From the NCBI RefSeq assembly GCF_900188005.1, contig NZ_FZNR01000004.1:496001-560000 (forward strand): a DNA stretch of 64,000 nucleotides. The letters are read 5' to 3'. The position numbers and the translations under genes were made by a program. Every line of letters starts with the position of its first letter. Position 1 is the stretch's first letter. Below, one piece after another: positions 54,443-63,744 of the stretch. Under the pieces are notes generated by a model. The model did not search any database and was not told the DNA's origin. It saw only the letters and a list, made by a program, of their open reading frames with translations. Origin of the DNA: Actinoplanes regularis. GTDB taxonomy: Bacteria > Actinomycetota > Actinomycetes > Mycobacteriales > Micromonosporaceae.

Positions 54443-55001
54443 GCTGATCGCCGCTCTGAGCGGGCTCGGCCGGCGCCAGGTGCCGGGGCTGATAGCCCCG
54501 GCTGGTCCAGCGGCGCCAGCCCCGTTTGAGTAGGTCGATCAGTTTGGTCGTCAATTGGGACAGTGCGATCGGGCCCAGGATGACGACCGCCAGGATCGGC
54601 GCGGTCGGCGCGACACGCGGATCCGCGATGCCTTCGAAGACGATCAACGCCGCGCTGACGCCCAGCAGTATCCTGACCAGTTCGTCGCCGCGTCGTTGCC
54701 ATCTCGCTCGGACCGGTGATTCGGGCAGATCGGTGCCGTTGAAGACGGACCTGATGCCGGGCCACGCGGAGGGTAGCCAGTACGCGATGTTCATCGGCAA
54801 CGCCACCAGCGTGATCAGCGCGGCGAACGCCGCCGGTCGGGCCCCGACCTGGCCGAGCATGTCCGATATGAACATCGACGCCACCAGGAACGGGATATAG
54901 CGCCGAACGAACATGAAGCCGAAGGCGCCGAGCAGAAATGCGAGCATGTAGAGCAGGAGATCGGTCAGTCGTGGCTTTTTCACCGGATCGACGTCCGTCA
55001 T
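54432..55001 (-). CDS. Hypothetical multi-pass membrane protein
   Basis: A 189-aa protein with about four hydrophobic segments (LLLYMLAFLLGAFGFMF, PFLVASMFISDMLG, AFAALITLVALPMNIAYWL, LLGVSAALIVFEG and APILAVVILGPIALSQL). The C-terminal tail is basic and tryptophan-rich (KRGWRRWTSRGYQPRH). No family recognised. MTDVDPVKKP at 55001 is preferred over the longer frame starting at 55046. Confidence 0.7.
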   Translation of the reverse strand: MTDVDPVKKPRLTDLLLYMLAFLLGAFGFMFVRRYIPFLVASMFISDMLGQVGARPAAFAALITLVALPMNIAYWLPSAWPGIRSVFNGTDLPESPVRARWQRRGDELVRILLGVSAALIVFEGIADPRVAPTAPILAVVILGPIALSQLTTKLIDLLKRGWRRWTSRGYQPRHLAPAEPAQSGDQLST

Positions 55002-55098
55002 GGCGTCATTGTCGGAGCGGCCGGCAACTCCAGAGGCTGTCACCAATCAAGTGCGATGACCGGCCGAGTTCGCCGGCCCAACCCCGTCCAGCGCCGGT

Positions 55099-55866
55099 TC
55101 AGACGCTGAAGGTCGAGCGGTGGGTCTGCACGTAGTCGGCGTCGCCCAGATATTGGAGGTGGTGGCCGGCGGCCAGGTGACCCGCGAACGCGGCGTTGCC
55201 GGCGGCGGCCTGGGCCCGCATGAAGTCGACCATCGTGTGCAGCCGGACGACCACCGTGTCGATCAGCGCGGCGCGGGAGAGCGCGTCGAGGGCGTAGCGA
55301 TCGCAGAACAATCGCAGTCGAGCGGCCTGCTCCGCGGGGTCGCCGAGCGCGTCGGTGCTGCCCGGTGCGGTCAGCGGCGCCCAGCGGTAGGCGGCGTAGG
55401 CGACGTCCCAGAGGCGTGGCCCGGGGCGGGCGTGGTCGAAGTCGAACACCCCGGCTGTCCGGTCGCCGTCCAGCACGCAGTTGTACGGTGCGTAGTCCCC
55501 GTGGCAGATCACCTCGACCGGATCGAGAGCCGGTAGCTGCCATCCGTCGCGGGGTGCGGACCGGGCGAACCCGGCGGTGGCGTCGTGGTAGGCCCGGAGC
55601 AACTCGGCCGCCGACACGAGAGCCGGGACCGAGACCGCGGCCGGGATCAGCGGAAAGTTCGACACCTCACCGGGCAGGAAGTCGAGAATCTCGTAGCCGT
55701 CCTCGGTGACCCCGTGGAACCGCGGCGCGCCGGTGAAGCCGGTGGAGGCGAGGTGCCGGAGCAGGTCGTGGACTCGTGGTGACCACGGGCCGGTGGGGCG
55801 GTGGACCTTGTCGCCGATGCGGACGACCTCGTTGATGCCGCCGGTCAGGGTCTCGCGTTCGATCAT
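55099..55866 (-). CDS. Aminoglycoside phosphotransferase-type (APH) kinase
   Basis: A 255-aa protein kinase-like phosphotransferase. The catalytic loop is VICHGDYAPYNCVL (Asp base, Asn metal ligand) and the DFG-equivalent is GVFDFDHARPGPRLWD. The N-terminal lobe is short (INEVVRIGDKVHRP, LDFLPGE). Most APH-like proteins of this kind are not resistance genes and act on unknown small molecules. It is divergent from the Hsp70-like fusion gene with 70 bp between. Confidence 0.87.
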   Translation of the reverse strand: MIERETLTGGINEVVRIGDKVHRPTGPWSPRVHDLLRHLASTGFTGAPRFHGVTEDGYEILDFLPGEVSNFPLIPAAVSVPALVSAAELLRAYHDATAGFARSAPRDGWQLPALDPVEVICHGDYAPYNCVLDGDRTAGVFDFDHARPGPRLWDVAYAAYRWAPLTAPGSTDALGDPAEQAARLRLFCDRYALDALSRAALIDTVVVRLHTMVDFMRAQAAAGNAAFAGHLAAGHHLQYLGDADYVQTHRSTFSV

Positions 55867-55936
55867 CGGAACATCATCCGAGAAGGGGCCGTCGGCGCGA
55901 TCGACTCATCGGTGATCTTCTGTTTCACTGTGCTGC

Positions 55937-57754
55937 ATGCAGACCGGCCCGCGCCTGGCGATCGACTACGGCACCGCGTGCATCCGGGCGGTGCTGACCT
56001 GGCCGGATCGCCCCTGGTCGGCGCTGGTCGTCGATGGTACGGCGGAGCCGTCCAGCGCCGTCCACATCGGAAAGGACGGCGTGATCACGGCGGGCGCCGC
56101 GGCATGGCGGCTGGCGGAGGCCGATCCCGGCGGGTTCGTGGCGGCGCCGCTGGCCGAGGGGATCGGGACGGTCAAGGTGCGCGGCCGAGTCGTCGACGTC
56201 GTGGACCTGGTCACCGCCGGCCTGCGCCCGATCGTGGACGAGGCGGTCCGGATCGCCGGGACGCTGCCGGTGGACGTCCGGATGAGCGTGCCGGCGGGGT
56301 GGGACCCGGGCCGGCGGACCTGGCTCCGTCAGGCCGCGCATCAGGCCGGTCTCGGCCGGCCGCAGCTCGTCGAGGCGCCGGTCGCGGCGGTGCTCTCCAT
56401 CGAGGGCGGGACCGGTCCGGACCCGGGGGCGGGCCGTTTCGTTCTCGTGTGCGACATCGGCGCGACCGTCGAGGTCAGCGTCGTGCGCTCCGATCCGGGC
56501 GGTGCCGAGGTGCTGGCCACGGTCGCGGACCCGGATGTGGGCGGCAACGCCATCGACGATCGCCTGGTGACGATGCTCCTGAAGACCGACAGCGGGGCGG
56601 CCGAGGGGGCCGGGGCGGTGTTGCGGGCGGCTTCCCCCGGGACGGTGGTGGTGCTGCGTACCGGCAAGGAGGCGGTTTCGCGACAGCCGGCCGTGACCGT
56701 GCCGCTGCCCGCGCCCGGAGCGGCGGTCGTGCTCAGCACCACCCTCGTCGAGCGGGCCGCCGAACCGGTCCTGGCACGCGTGGCCGAGCTGGCGTCGGAG
56801 GTGCTCCGGGCGGCCGCGTTGGAACCCGCCGACCTGGCCGCGGTGTACGCGGTCGGCGCGGTCGCCGCGATGCCGGCCGTGCCGCAGGTGCTGGAACAGC
56901 GGCTCGGTGTCCCGGTGCGGGTGGCGACGCTGCCCGGGGCGGCCGTCGTGCTCGGGGTCGCCGAGGCGGAGGGCGCGGCGGCGCCGGAGAGCGAACCGGC
57001 GCCCGCGGTGCCGAAGCTGACCGTCCTGCGGACCTGCGGGCTGCTGCTGCCCGGGCTGGTGTCGGTGGCGCTGTTCGGGCACTTCGTCTTCACGACCCGC
57101 GGGGCGACCGCGTCGAGCTGGGGTGAGCTGGCCATCGCGGGGGTGCTCGCGCTGGTGTTGTGCCTGGCCGCCGGGCCGTGGATCGGGGCGGCGCTGGCCC
57201 GGGACGCCGGGCTGCGGGGGCGCTGGGACGCGGCCGGGCAGGTGTCGGCGGGTCTGCTGACCGGGGACGCGTTCGGGGTCACGGTGGCGGCGCTGTACGC
57301 GGTGGCCGCCGGGTTGTACCTGGTGGTGCCGTTCGCGGAGCCGCTGCAGTGGGCGTTGCTGCCGGTCCTGCCGGCAGCCCTGCTGGCCGCCGCCGTCGCC
57401 GTGCTCGTGCGGCGCCGGCTGAGTCCCCCGGTGTTCGTGGAGTTTCCGCTGGTCGCGACGCTGATCCTGAGCGTCGGGAGTCTGCTGTTCGCGCTGACCG
57501 TGCGGGAGTCATTCCCCGCGGGTGCGGAGAACTGGGGAGCGGTGGTGAGCCGGGTCGGTGGGGCGCTGATCGGGGTCGGGATCGCGTTGCTGCTGTTCCG
57601 GATCCGGGTGCTGCAGGGCATCACCGCGGTGGTGCTGGGGGTCTTCGGGTTCTTCATCGCCGATCCCCGGGCGGTGGGTGTCTTCGGCGTCGGGCTCGGC
57701 CTCGCTGTCGCCGTCTGGTGGGGTCAGCGCCTGCTGGCCCTGGTCCGGGCCTGA
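55937..57754 (+). CDS. Hsp70-like actin-fold ATPase fused to a multi-pass membrane domain
   Basis: A 605-aa fusion. Residues 1-340 read as an Hsp70/DnaK-like actin-fold domain: phosphate-1 loop AIDYGTACIRAV, MSVPAGWDPGRRTWLRQAAH, LVEAPVAAVLSIE, phosphate-2 loop VCDIGATVEVSVV and adenosine segment AVYAVGAVAAMPAV. There is no substrate-binding domain. Residues 350-605 instead form about eight hydrophobic helices (CGLLLPGLVSVALFGHFVF, LAIAGVLALVLCLAAG, ending AVGVFGVGLGLAVAVWWG). Some segments of the ATPase are diverged (GAVAAMP for the usual GGSSRMP). Function unknown. Confidence 0.78.
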   Translation: MQTGPRLAIDYGTACIRAVLTWPDRPWSALVVDGTAEPSSAVHIGKDGVITAGAAAWRLAEADPGGFVAAPLAEGIGTVKVRGRVVDVVDLVTAGLRPIVDEAVRIAGTLPVDVRMSVPAGWDPGRRTWLRQAAHQAGLGRPQLVEAPVAAVLSIEGGTGPDPGAGRFVLVCDIGATVEVSVVRSDPGGAEVLATVADPDVGGNAIDDRLVTMLLKTDSGAAEGAGAVLRAASPGTVVVLRTGKEAVSRQPAVTVPLPAPGAAVVLSTTLVERAAEPVLARVAELASEVLRAAALEPADLAAVYAVGAVAAMPAVPQVLEQRLGVPVRVATLPGAAVVLGVAEAEGAAAPESEPAPAVPKLTVLRTCGLLLPGLVSVALFGHFVFTTRGATASSWGELAIAGVLALVLCLAAGPWIGAALARDAGLRGRWDAAGQVSAGLLTGDAFGVTVAALYAVAAGLYLVVPFAEPLQWALLPVLPAALLAAAVAVLVRRRLSPPVFVEFPLVATLILSVGSLLFALTVRESFPAGAENWGAVVSRVGGALIGVGIALLLFRIRVLQGITAVVLGVFGFFIADPRAVGVFGVGLGLAVAVWWGQRLLALVRA

Positions 57755-57808
57755 AACTGATCGGCGACAACCGTGGCGATCGGGATCTCGAGCGAGGAGG
57801 ATGCGGCG

Positions 57809-58285
57809 ATGACCACGCGTCCGCTGATCTTCCTCGACGTCGACGGGACCGTGATCCCGCTCCGGGCCCGCGTCGTGCCCGGTGTGCCGGCGGAGCCCGC
57901 CGGGGGCAATCCGCTGCTGGAGCGGATCGACCCGGCGGACGGGCCGCGGTTGCGGGCCCTCCCAGGTGACCTGGTCTGGGCGACCACCTGGATGGAGGAG
58001 GCCAACGAGGTCATCTCGCCGCGGCTGGGGTTGCCGGAACTGCCCGTCGTCGAGTGGCCCGACGAGGGCCCGGTGGACGGTCTGCACTGGAAGACGGCGT
58101 TTCTGGTCAGGTGGGCGGCCGGGCGCCCGTTCGTCTGGCTTGACGACGAGGTCACCGACGCCGACCAGCGCTGGGTCACCGCGCATCATCCCGGCCGTGC
58201 CCTGCTGCGCCGGGTGCATCCGTTCAACGGCCTGGTCGACGCCGACTTCGCCGCCGTCCGCGCCTGGATAATGATCAACAAGTGA
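57809..58285 (+). CDS. HAD-like hydrolase (small, Swiss-Army-knife type)
   Basis: A 158-aa HAD-like protein without a cap: FLDVDGTVIPL (motif I), WATTWMEEANEVI (motif II Thr-Thr) and VWLDDEVTDADQRWV (motif IV acidic). This matches the small actinobacterial group of HAD proteins whose relatives occur in RNA-repair fusions, and the role here is unknown. The ribosome site GAGGAGG precedes the ATG at 57809. It lies 54 bp after the Hsp70-like gene on the same strand. Confidence 0.82.
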   Translation: MTTRPLIFLDVDGTVIPLRARVVPGVPAEPAGGNPLLERIDPADGPRLRALPGDLVWATTWMEEANEVISPRLGLPELPVVEWPDEGPVDGLHWKTAFLVRWAAGRPFVWLDDEVTDADQRWVTAHHPGRALLRRVHPFNGLVDADFAAVRAWIMINK

Positions 58286-58314
58286 TCGAATCCGGACACG
58301 CGGTGTCCGGAAGC

Positions 58315-58485
58315 GCGTTGCGGCTCGACACCGCGAGGCCCTCGCTCAAGGACCGGCAGGAGGCCGGGATCGCGTTGTGGCTTGGCGCCGGGAGGCCCTC
58401 GCTCAAGGACCGGCAGGAGGCCGGGATCGCGTTGCGGCCCGGCACCGCGAGGCCCTCGCGCGAGATCCGCACGGGGCGTGGCCGC
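58315..58485. repeat. 57-bp intergenic tandem repeat, three units
   Basis: Units start GCGTTGCGG/GCGTTGTGG at 58315, 58372 and 58429 and share GAGGCCCTCGCTCAAGGACC. The first two are almost identical; the third diverges after its first half. The whole 290-bp gap between the HAD gene and the chemoreceptor stop holds no supported gene. Confidence 0.88.
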
Positions 58486-58575
58486 GAGGCCTACGGACGC
58501 CGGCCCCATTGTTCGTACGCGGGAAGGAAGGTCTTGAGCGGGAGGTGAGGCGCCCGCGCCCGCACCGCGTGGTTT

Positions 58576-60156
58576 TCAGTAGCGGAAGTGGCTGACCATG
58601 GCCTGCAGGTTGTTGGCCATCTTGCTGAGCTCGGTGACCGCCTGCTGGGACTGGGCGATACCCTCCGTGCTGACCGCGGTGGCGGTGGCCAGGCCGGTGA
58701 TGTTGGCCGCGATGTCGCCAGCGTCGGCGGCGGCCAGGGCCACGCTGCGGCTCATCTCCTCGGTGGTGGCGGTCTGCTCCTCGACGGCGGCCGCGATGGT
58801 GGCCTGGTAGTCGTTGATGCTGGCGATCACCGAGGTGATCTCGCCGATCGCGGCGACCGCGCCCGCGGTGTCGGCCTGGATGGCCTGGACGCGCTGGGAG
58901 ATGTCATCGGTGGCGCGAGCGGTCTCCTGGGCGAGTTCCTTGACCTCGCCGGCCACGACCGCGAAGCCCTTGCCCAGCTCTCCGGCGCGGGCGGCCTCGA
59001 TGGTGGCGTTCAGCGCCAGCAGGTTCGTCTGCTCGGCGATGCTGGTGATCACCTTGATCACGGTGGCGATCTCGGCGGACGACTCGCCGAGCTTGCCGAC
59101 CTGGGCCGTGGTCGAGTCGGCGACCGTGACGGCCTGCGCGGCGACCCGGGCCGCCTCGGTGGCGTTGTGGGCGATGTCGCGGATCGATTCGCCCATCTGA
59201 TCGGTGCCCATGGCGACGCTGGAGACGTTCTCGTTGACGCTCGAGGCGGCCGTCGAGGCGGTCTGTGCCTGGGTGGCGGCCTGCTCGGCGGAGCGCGACA
59301 TGGTGCTCGCCGTGGCGGTGAGCTGCTCGGCGGCGGCGGCGACCGCCTGGGCGGAACCGGCCACCGAGGAGATCATCTTGCGGGTGTTGGTCTGCGCCTC
59401 GTCGAGGGCGCGGGCCATCTGGCCGACCTCGTCCCGCCCGCGCACGTCGGCGGAGACGGTCAGGTCGCCGTCCGCCATCGCCTGCAGAGCGCCGCGGACC
59501 CGCTCCAGCGGCTTGGTGACCGACTTGACGATCAGGTAGGCGAGCACGATGACCGCGATGGCGGCGAGCACGACGGTCAGCCAGAGGACGCGCTGGGCGT
59601 TGGTCCGGCGCTGCTCGGCGAGCACGTTGGCCCGGTCGACGGTGTCCAGGAAGAGCGCCCGCTCGTTCGCCAGCACCGCGCTCATCAGGTAGTTGTCGAC
59701 ACCGACCTGCTCCCAGGCGAGCCGGGCGCCGGCCTGGTCGGCGGCGGCGCCGGCGACGAACCGGGTGAGCGTCGCGGTGTAGTCGGCGGTCACGTCCTTG
59801 ATCCGGGCGACCGGCGTGTCCAGGCCGGCGGGCAGGTCGATCGCCTCGAGCTCGGTGATCATCTTGTTGGCCGAGTCGACCTGGTCCTTGAGCAGGGCGA
59901 CCTGTTTGGCCGGATCACTGCGCAGGATCGCCTGGTAGCCGCTGGCGCGCATCTCGCTCGCCAACCGGTCCAGCTGCAGCACCAGCGCGCTGGCCGAGTT
60001 CAGGTTCTCCAGTTCATTGGCGGCGGTGGTGTTCCGCCCGTTGTTGACCATGGTCACTGCGAGGCAGGTGGCCAGGGCGGCCAGGCTGGCGGCGACCAGG
60101 ATGGCCAGCTTGGTGCGGACCGACAGGTCGAGGAAGCGCTGGATCATCGGGCTCAC
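58576..60156 (-). CDS. Methyl-accepting chemotaxis protein
   Basis: A 526-aa chemoreceptor. The first membrane helix is at residues 16-37 ([20 protein letters not shown]), the periplasmic-side helical sensor at 38-190, the second helix at 192-212 ([19 protein letters not shown]), HAMP to about 265 ([20 protein letters not shown]) and the signalling hairpin with the tip near [20 protein letters not shown]. No CheR-binding pentapeptide is visible at the end. The GTG start overlaps the TGA of the sugar-binding lipoprotein gene (GTGA), tying the two proteins together. Confidence 0.93.
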   Translation of the reverse strand: MSPMIQRFLDLSVRTKLAILVAASLAALATCLAVTMVNNGRNTTAANELENLNSASALVLQLDRLASEMRASGYQAILRSDPAKQVALLKDQVDSANKMITELEAIDLPAGLDTPVARIKDVTADYTATLTRFVAGAAADQAGARLAWEQVGVDNYLMSAVLANERALFLDTVDRANVLAEQRRTNAQRVLWLTVVLAAIAVIVLAYLIVKSVTKPLERVRGALQAMADGDLTVSADVRGRDEVGQMARALDEAQTNTRKMISSVAGSAQAVAAAAEQLTATASTMSRSAEQAATQAQTASTAASSVNENVSSVAMGTDQMGESIRDIAHNATEAARVAAQAVTVADSTTAQVGKLGESSAEIATVIKVITSIAEQTNLLALNATIEAARAGELGKGFAVVAGEVKELAQETARATDDISQRVQAIQADTAGAVAAIGEITSVIASINDYQATIAAAVEEQTATTEEMSRSVALAAADAGDIAANITGLATATAVSTEGIAQSQQAVTELSKMANNLQAMVSHFRY

Positions 60157-61214
60157 CCCGCGAGCTGGTCGGCGGTGTAGAACCCACCCTCGACCAGCAC
60201 CCGCTCGTAGTTGGCGCGGTCCACGTTCACCGGTTGCAACAGGAACGTCGGGACCACCTTGACACCGTTGTCGTACGTCTTGTCGTCATTGACCGGGACA
60301 GGCTGGTCGAGCAGCAGCGAGTTGGTCATCTGCACCGCGACCTTGGCGAGCTCCCGGGTGTCCTTGTAGACGGTCTCGGTCTGCTCCCCGGCGGCGATCA
60401 GCTTCACCGAGTCCAGCTCGGCGTCCTGGCCGGTGATCACGGGCGGCTTCTTGTATCCGGCTTCCTGGCACGCTTCCAGGACGGCGCGGGCGACTCCGTC
60501 GTTCGGGGCGAGCACCGCATTCAGCTTGATGCCTTTCAGCGGGCCCGCGAGCAGGCGTTGCATCCGCTTCTTCGCGAGCGCGTTGTCCCAGCGCATGGTG
60601 GCGACCTCCTTGAAGGAGGTCTCACCGGAGGGGACCTTCAAACGGCCGGAGTCAAGGTACGGCTTGAGCACACTCATCGCCCCGTTGAAGAAGAACGTGG
60701 CGTTGTTGTCGTCCGGCGACCCGGCGAACAGCTCGATGTTGTCCGTGCCCTCGGTGCCCTTGAGGTTGAGCGCCTTGACGATCGTGTTGCCCTGCAGCAC
60801 ACCGACCTTGAAGTTGTCGAAGGTGGCGTAGTAGGTGATGTTCGGGGTGTCGCGGATCAGCCGGTCGTAGGAGATCACCGGGATCTTCGCGTTGGCCGCG
60901 TCGGCCAGTACGGCCTTGAGCGCCGTCCCGTCGATCGCGCCGACCACCAGCGCCTTCACACCGTTCGAGATCATGCCCTTGATCTGGCTGATCTGGTCGT
61001 CGATGACATCCTCGGCGTACTGCATGTCGGTCTTGTAACCCAGCAGCTGGAACTGCTGGGCCATGCTCTTGCCGTCGCCGACCCACCGGATGGATGTGGT
61101 GGTTGGCATCGCGATCCCGATGGTCCCCCGGTCCGGCTCCGCGACGGCCGTCTCGTCCGCACCGCAGGCGGTCATCGTGGCAAGCACCATCACCATGACG
61201 ACGAAACAGCGCAT
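60153..61214 (-). CDS. Periplasmic-type sugar-binding lipoprotein (ChvE/XylF-like)
   Basis: A 353-aa family 1 periplasmic-binding-fold protein. The signal [17 protein letters not shown] carries a lipobox (MTAC, Cys17). Family marks: [73 protein letters not shown] and VITGQDAEL. These match ChvE and xylose-type sugar binders. No permease or ATPase is encoded nearby; the partner gene is the chemoreceptor, so its job is probably sensing. Start at 61214, after GGAGGGGGG; an upstream frame to 61292 is ignored. Confidence 0.9.
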   Translation of the reverse strand: MRCFVVMVMVLATMTACGADETAVAEPDRGTIGIAMPTTTSIRWVGDGKSMAQQFQLLGYKTDMQYAEDVIDDQISQIKGMISNGVKALVVGAIDGTALKAVLADAANAKIPVISYDRLIRDTPNITYYATFDNFKVGVLQGNTIVKALNLKGTEGTDNIELFAGSPDDNNATFFFNGAMSVLKPYLDSGRLKVPSGETSFKEVATMRWDNALAKKRMQRLLAGPLKGIKLNAVLAPNDGVARAVLEACQEAGYKKPPVITGQDAELDSVKLIAAGEQTETVYKDTRELAKVAVQMTNSLLLDQPVPVNDDKTYDNGVKVVPTFLLQPVNVDRANYERVLVEGGFYTADQLAG

Positions 61215-61269
61215 GGCGCACCCCCCTCCATTCCCCCAATGATCGGCCTTCGGGGGTGGGGGAGGAGGG

Positions 61270-61554
61270 CTATTCCGGACCTTCGGCCACAACCTTCTTG
61301 CCGGCCACGTCGGTGGCGCGCGGTCCCGTGCCGGGGCGGCGTGTTGCGGTGTCGTCGGCCCGGAGGTCGGACACCGCGCTCAGCGCGCCGTCCGGGTGGC
61401 GGACGTACCAGGCGGAGGTGTAAGCAGCGTTTTCCACAACCAGCACGGTCGGCACCCACGCGGGGAGATTGAGTTGCCGAACCGGTGCAAACCCGTCTCG
61501 AGATCGGGCGCGGAATGCACGATGAAGCGCTGCATAGCTGCTTAAATAGTACAA
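61270..61554 (-). CDS. Possible small gene with a frame change near the N-terminus
   Basis: The last 60 codons of this frame (LPAWVPTVLVVENAAYTSAW, then YVRHPDGALSAVSDLRADD) have strong GC bias in third positions and look genuine. The upstream part of the frame has weak bias and would need a TTG start. A second frame gives ATG-initiated MQRFIVHSAPDLETGLHRFG with good bias for about 24 codons, then loses it. The two halves together suggest a gene with a frameshift, a sequence error, or a start I cannot place. Family unknown. Confidence 0.4.
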   Translation of the reverse strand: MYYLSSYAALHRAFRARSRDGFAPVRQLNLPAWVPTVLVVENAAYTSAWYVRHPDGALSAVSDLRADDTATRRPGTGPRATDVAGKKVVAEGPE

Positions 61555-62331
61555 ATGGATAGATCACGCGTTCCGGCGCCGGTTCCCGTCGTCCTGGCGA
61601 CCCTCGCCATGCTCTCGACCGTGCCGCTCAGCGGCCAGCCGGCGGCCGCCTCCACCCACGCCGCGGTGGACTCCCCGTCCGCCGATCAGGACCGGGAGAG
61701 TGTGCTGGTCACCGGGGAGGGCGAGGTGTTCGGTGAGCCGGACACGCTCGCCGCCGAGTTCGCTGTGCAGACAGTGGCGGCCAAAGTCGACGAAGCCCTG
61801 AGCCGCGCCGACGCGGCGGCCACCCGGATGCGGGACGCGCTCGTCCGTGCCGGGACCGCCAAGTCCGATCTTCAGACGTCGAACGTCAACATCAGTTCGA
61901 ACCTGGACGACGATCAGAAGATCACCGGGTACACCGTGAACCAGGGGCTCACCGCGAAGATCCGGAATCTGCCGCGGGCCGGGGCGACCATGTCCGCGGC
62001 GATCGCGGCGGCCGGTGACGCGGGGCGGCTGAACGGCGTCTCCTTCACGATCGAGAACGACGCCGCACTGCTCACCGAAGCGCGTAAGAAGGCGTTCGCC
62101 GACGCCCGTGGAAAGGCCGAACTGTATGCCCGTGAGGCGGGCAGGTCGCTCGGCCGGGTCGTCAGGGTGACCGAGGGGGCCTCCGGCGGCGGGGAGGAGC
62201 CGGTCTGGAAGGATCACCGGGCGCTGATGGCCGCACCGATGCCGATCGAGCCGGGCCGGCAGCGGGTAGCGGTGAGCGTCACTGTGGAATGGGCCCTGGG
62301 GTCACCGTCGGCACCGTCCCGTGCCGGCTGA
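61555..62331 (+). CDS. SIMPL-domain (DUF541) exported protein
   Basis: A 258-aa exported protein. The signal peptide covers about residues 1-33 (PVVLATLAMLSTVPLSGQPAAA). The SIMPL domain follows: SVLVTGEGEVFGEPDTLAAE, LQTSNVNISSNLDDDQKITG, YTVNQGLTAKIRN, ARKKAFADARGKAELYARE and the ending VAVSVTVEWALG. Family members are envelope proteins linked to stress or signalling with unclear roles. A TTAAAT box lies about 13 bases before the ATG and no ribosome site is seen, so a leaderless mRNA is possible. Confidence 0.87.
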   Translation: MDRSRVPAPVPVVLATLAMLSTVPLSGQPAAASTHAAVDSPSADQDRESVLVTGEGEVFGEPDTLAAEFAVQTVAAKVDEALSRADAAATRMRDALVRAGTAKSDLQTSNVNISSNLDDDQKITGYTVNQGLTAKIRNLPRAGATMSAAIAAAGDAGRLNGVSFTIENDAALLTEARKKAFADARGKAELYAREAGRSLGRVVRVTEGASGGGEEPVWKDHRALMAAPMPIEPGRQRVAVSVTVEWALGSPSAPSRAG

Positions 62332-62438
62332 TCCCGCTACCGCGGATGCGCTAGGCTCAGGCAGCGATTTCAGTCGATCGTTTCCAGCCGGGATATGGGA
62401 GCGCTCCCAGGGGTGTGGGACGAGAAAGGGCGCACCCC

Positions 62439-63701
62439 ATGTTCGACGTCGTCCCGGCCCGCGCGGACAGAGTGGAGGAGACCCCCTCTGAGCAGGCGGA
62501 CCGAAGTGGACCGCTGAGCGCGCTTCGCACCGCGGCCCCCGCGATCGGCCTGTACGTACTGCTGCGCCTGCTGAGCCTCGAGATCATGTACATGCTGGCG
62601 GCCCAGGCCCACGCCCGGGCGCCGGGACGGCAGGTCTACCCGGACGGCTCGATCAACAATCAATGGCGCAGCTTCACCTCGGCCACGGACGCGCTGGTGT
62701 CCTGGGACGGCCGGTGGTACACGAAGATCGCCGGCAGCGGGCTGGGCGGCCCGGTCGGCGCGGTCGACGCCGACGGCGTTCCGTACGAACTGCGCCTGGC
62801 GTTCTTCCCGCTCTACCCGTGGCTGGCCCGCCCGCTGACCTTCTTACCGCTCGTCTCGCCCGTCACCGCGTGCCTGATCGTCTCCCTCCTCTCGGCCATC
62901 GCCGCCGCCTGGGGCCTCTACGCCGTCGGCCGGCGGGTGGGCGGTCACCGCGTCGGCGTCATGCTCGCCGCCGTCTGGGCGGTCGTCCCCACCGCCATGA
63001 CGCAGAACGGCGCGTTCACCGAGTCGCTGTTCACCGCGCTGGCGGTCTGGGCGCTCTACGCCGTACTCACCGAACGCTGGCTGATCGCCGGCCTGCTCGC
63101 CGGGGTCAGCGGCCTCAGCCGGCCCACCGCCGCCGCGCTGATCGGCACCGTGGGCCTGGCCGCCCTGATCGCCGCCGTCTCCCGGCGGGGCGGCTGGCGG
63201 CCGTACGTCGCGATGCTGCTCGCCCCGGCGGGCCTGCTCGCCTACCTGGGGTTCGCCTCCGCGCGCCTCGGCGGCTTCACCCGATACACCGACCTGCACC
63301 ACAACACCTTCGGCGCGCGCTGGGACCACGGCGCGAACACCTGGGGGATGGTCTCGGACATCCTGATCGGGGTCGACGACGACAATGCCGCCAAACCGAT
63401 CCGTGTCCTGTCGCTGGTGATCCTGGCCGGATTCATCGTGCTCCTCGTGCTGCTGGCGTTCCGCGCGCCGTGGCAGCTCACCGTCTTCGCGGCCGCGATG
63501 CTGGTGCTGGCGACCGGCACGAGCACGCACATCTCGATGATCGGACGGCACCTGCTGCCCGCGTTCCCGGTGCTGCTCGTCCCGGCCGCACTGCTGGCCC
63601 GCGCCTCGAACCGGGACCTCACGATCGTGCTCGGCGGCCTAGCACTGCTGTCCGGCTGGTACGCGGGCTGGCTGCCGTTCATCTCCGGCCAGGCCATCTG
63701 A
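62439..63701 (+). CDS. PIG-V-like mannosyltransferase-family membrane protein
   Basis: A 420-aa GT-C-type membrane protein with about ten helices. The luminal/extracytoplasmic motif ALVSWDGRWYTKIAGSGL resembles the WDxxWY segment of PIG-V and actinobacterial relatives, and FFPLYPWLARPL, MTQNGAFTESLFTALAVWAL and ISMIGRHLLPAFP are family-typical. It probably transfers mannose from a polyprenyl-phosphate donor to a glycolipid or protein. GAGAAAGGG precedes the ATG at 62439. Confidence 0.83.
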   Translation: MFDVVPARADRVEETPSEQADRSGPLSALRTAAPAIGLYVLLRLLSLEIMYMLAAQAHARAPGRQVYPDGSINNQWRSFTSATDALVSWDGRWYTKIAGSGLGGPVGAVDADGVPYELRLAFFPLYPWLARPLTFLPLVSPVTACLIVSLLSAIAAAWGLYAVGRRVGGHRVGVMLAAVWAVVPTAMTQNGAFTESLFTALAVWALYAVLTERWLIAGLLAGVSGLSRPTAAALIGTVGLAALIAAVSRRGGWRPYVAMLLAPAGLLAYLGFASARLGGFTRYTDLHHNTFGARWDHGANTWGMVSDILIGVDDDNAAKPIRVLSLVILAGFIVLLVLLAFRAPWQLTVFAAAMLVLATGTSTHISMIGRHLLPAFPVLLVPAALLARASNRDLTIVLGGLALLSGWYAGWLPFISGQAI

Positions 63702-63744
63702 GCGGTGCTTGACTCGGTGCGGCGGTCGCGGCAACGTTCCCTGG

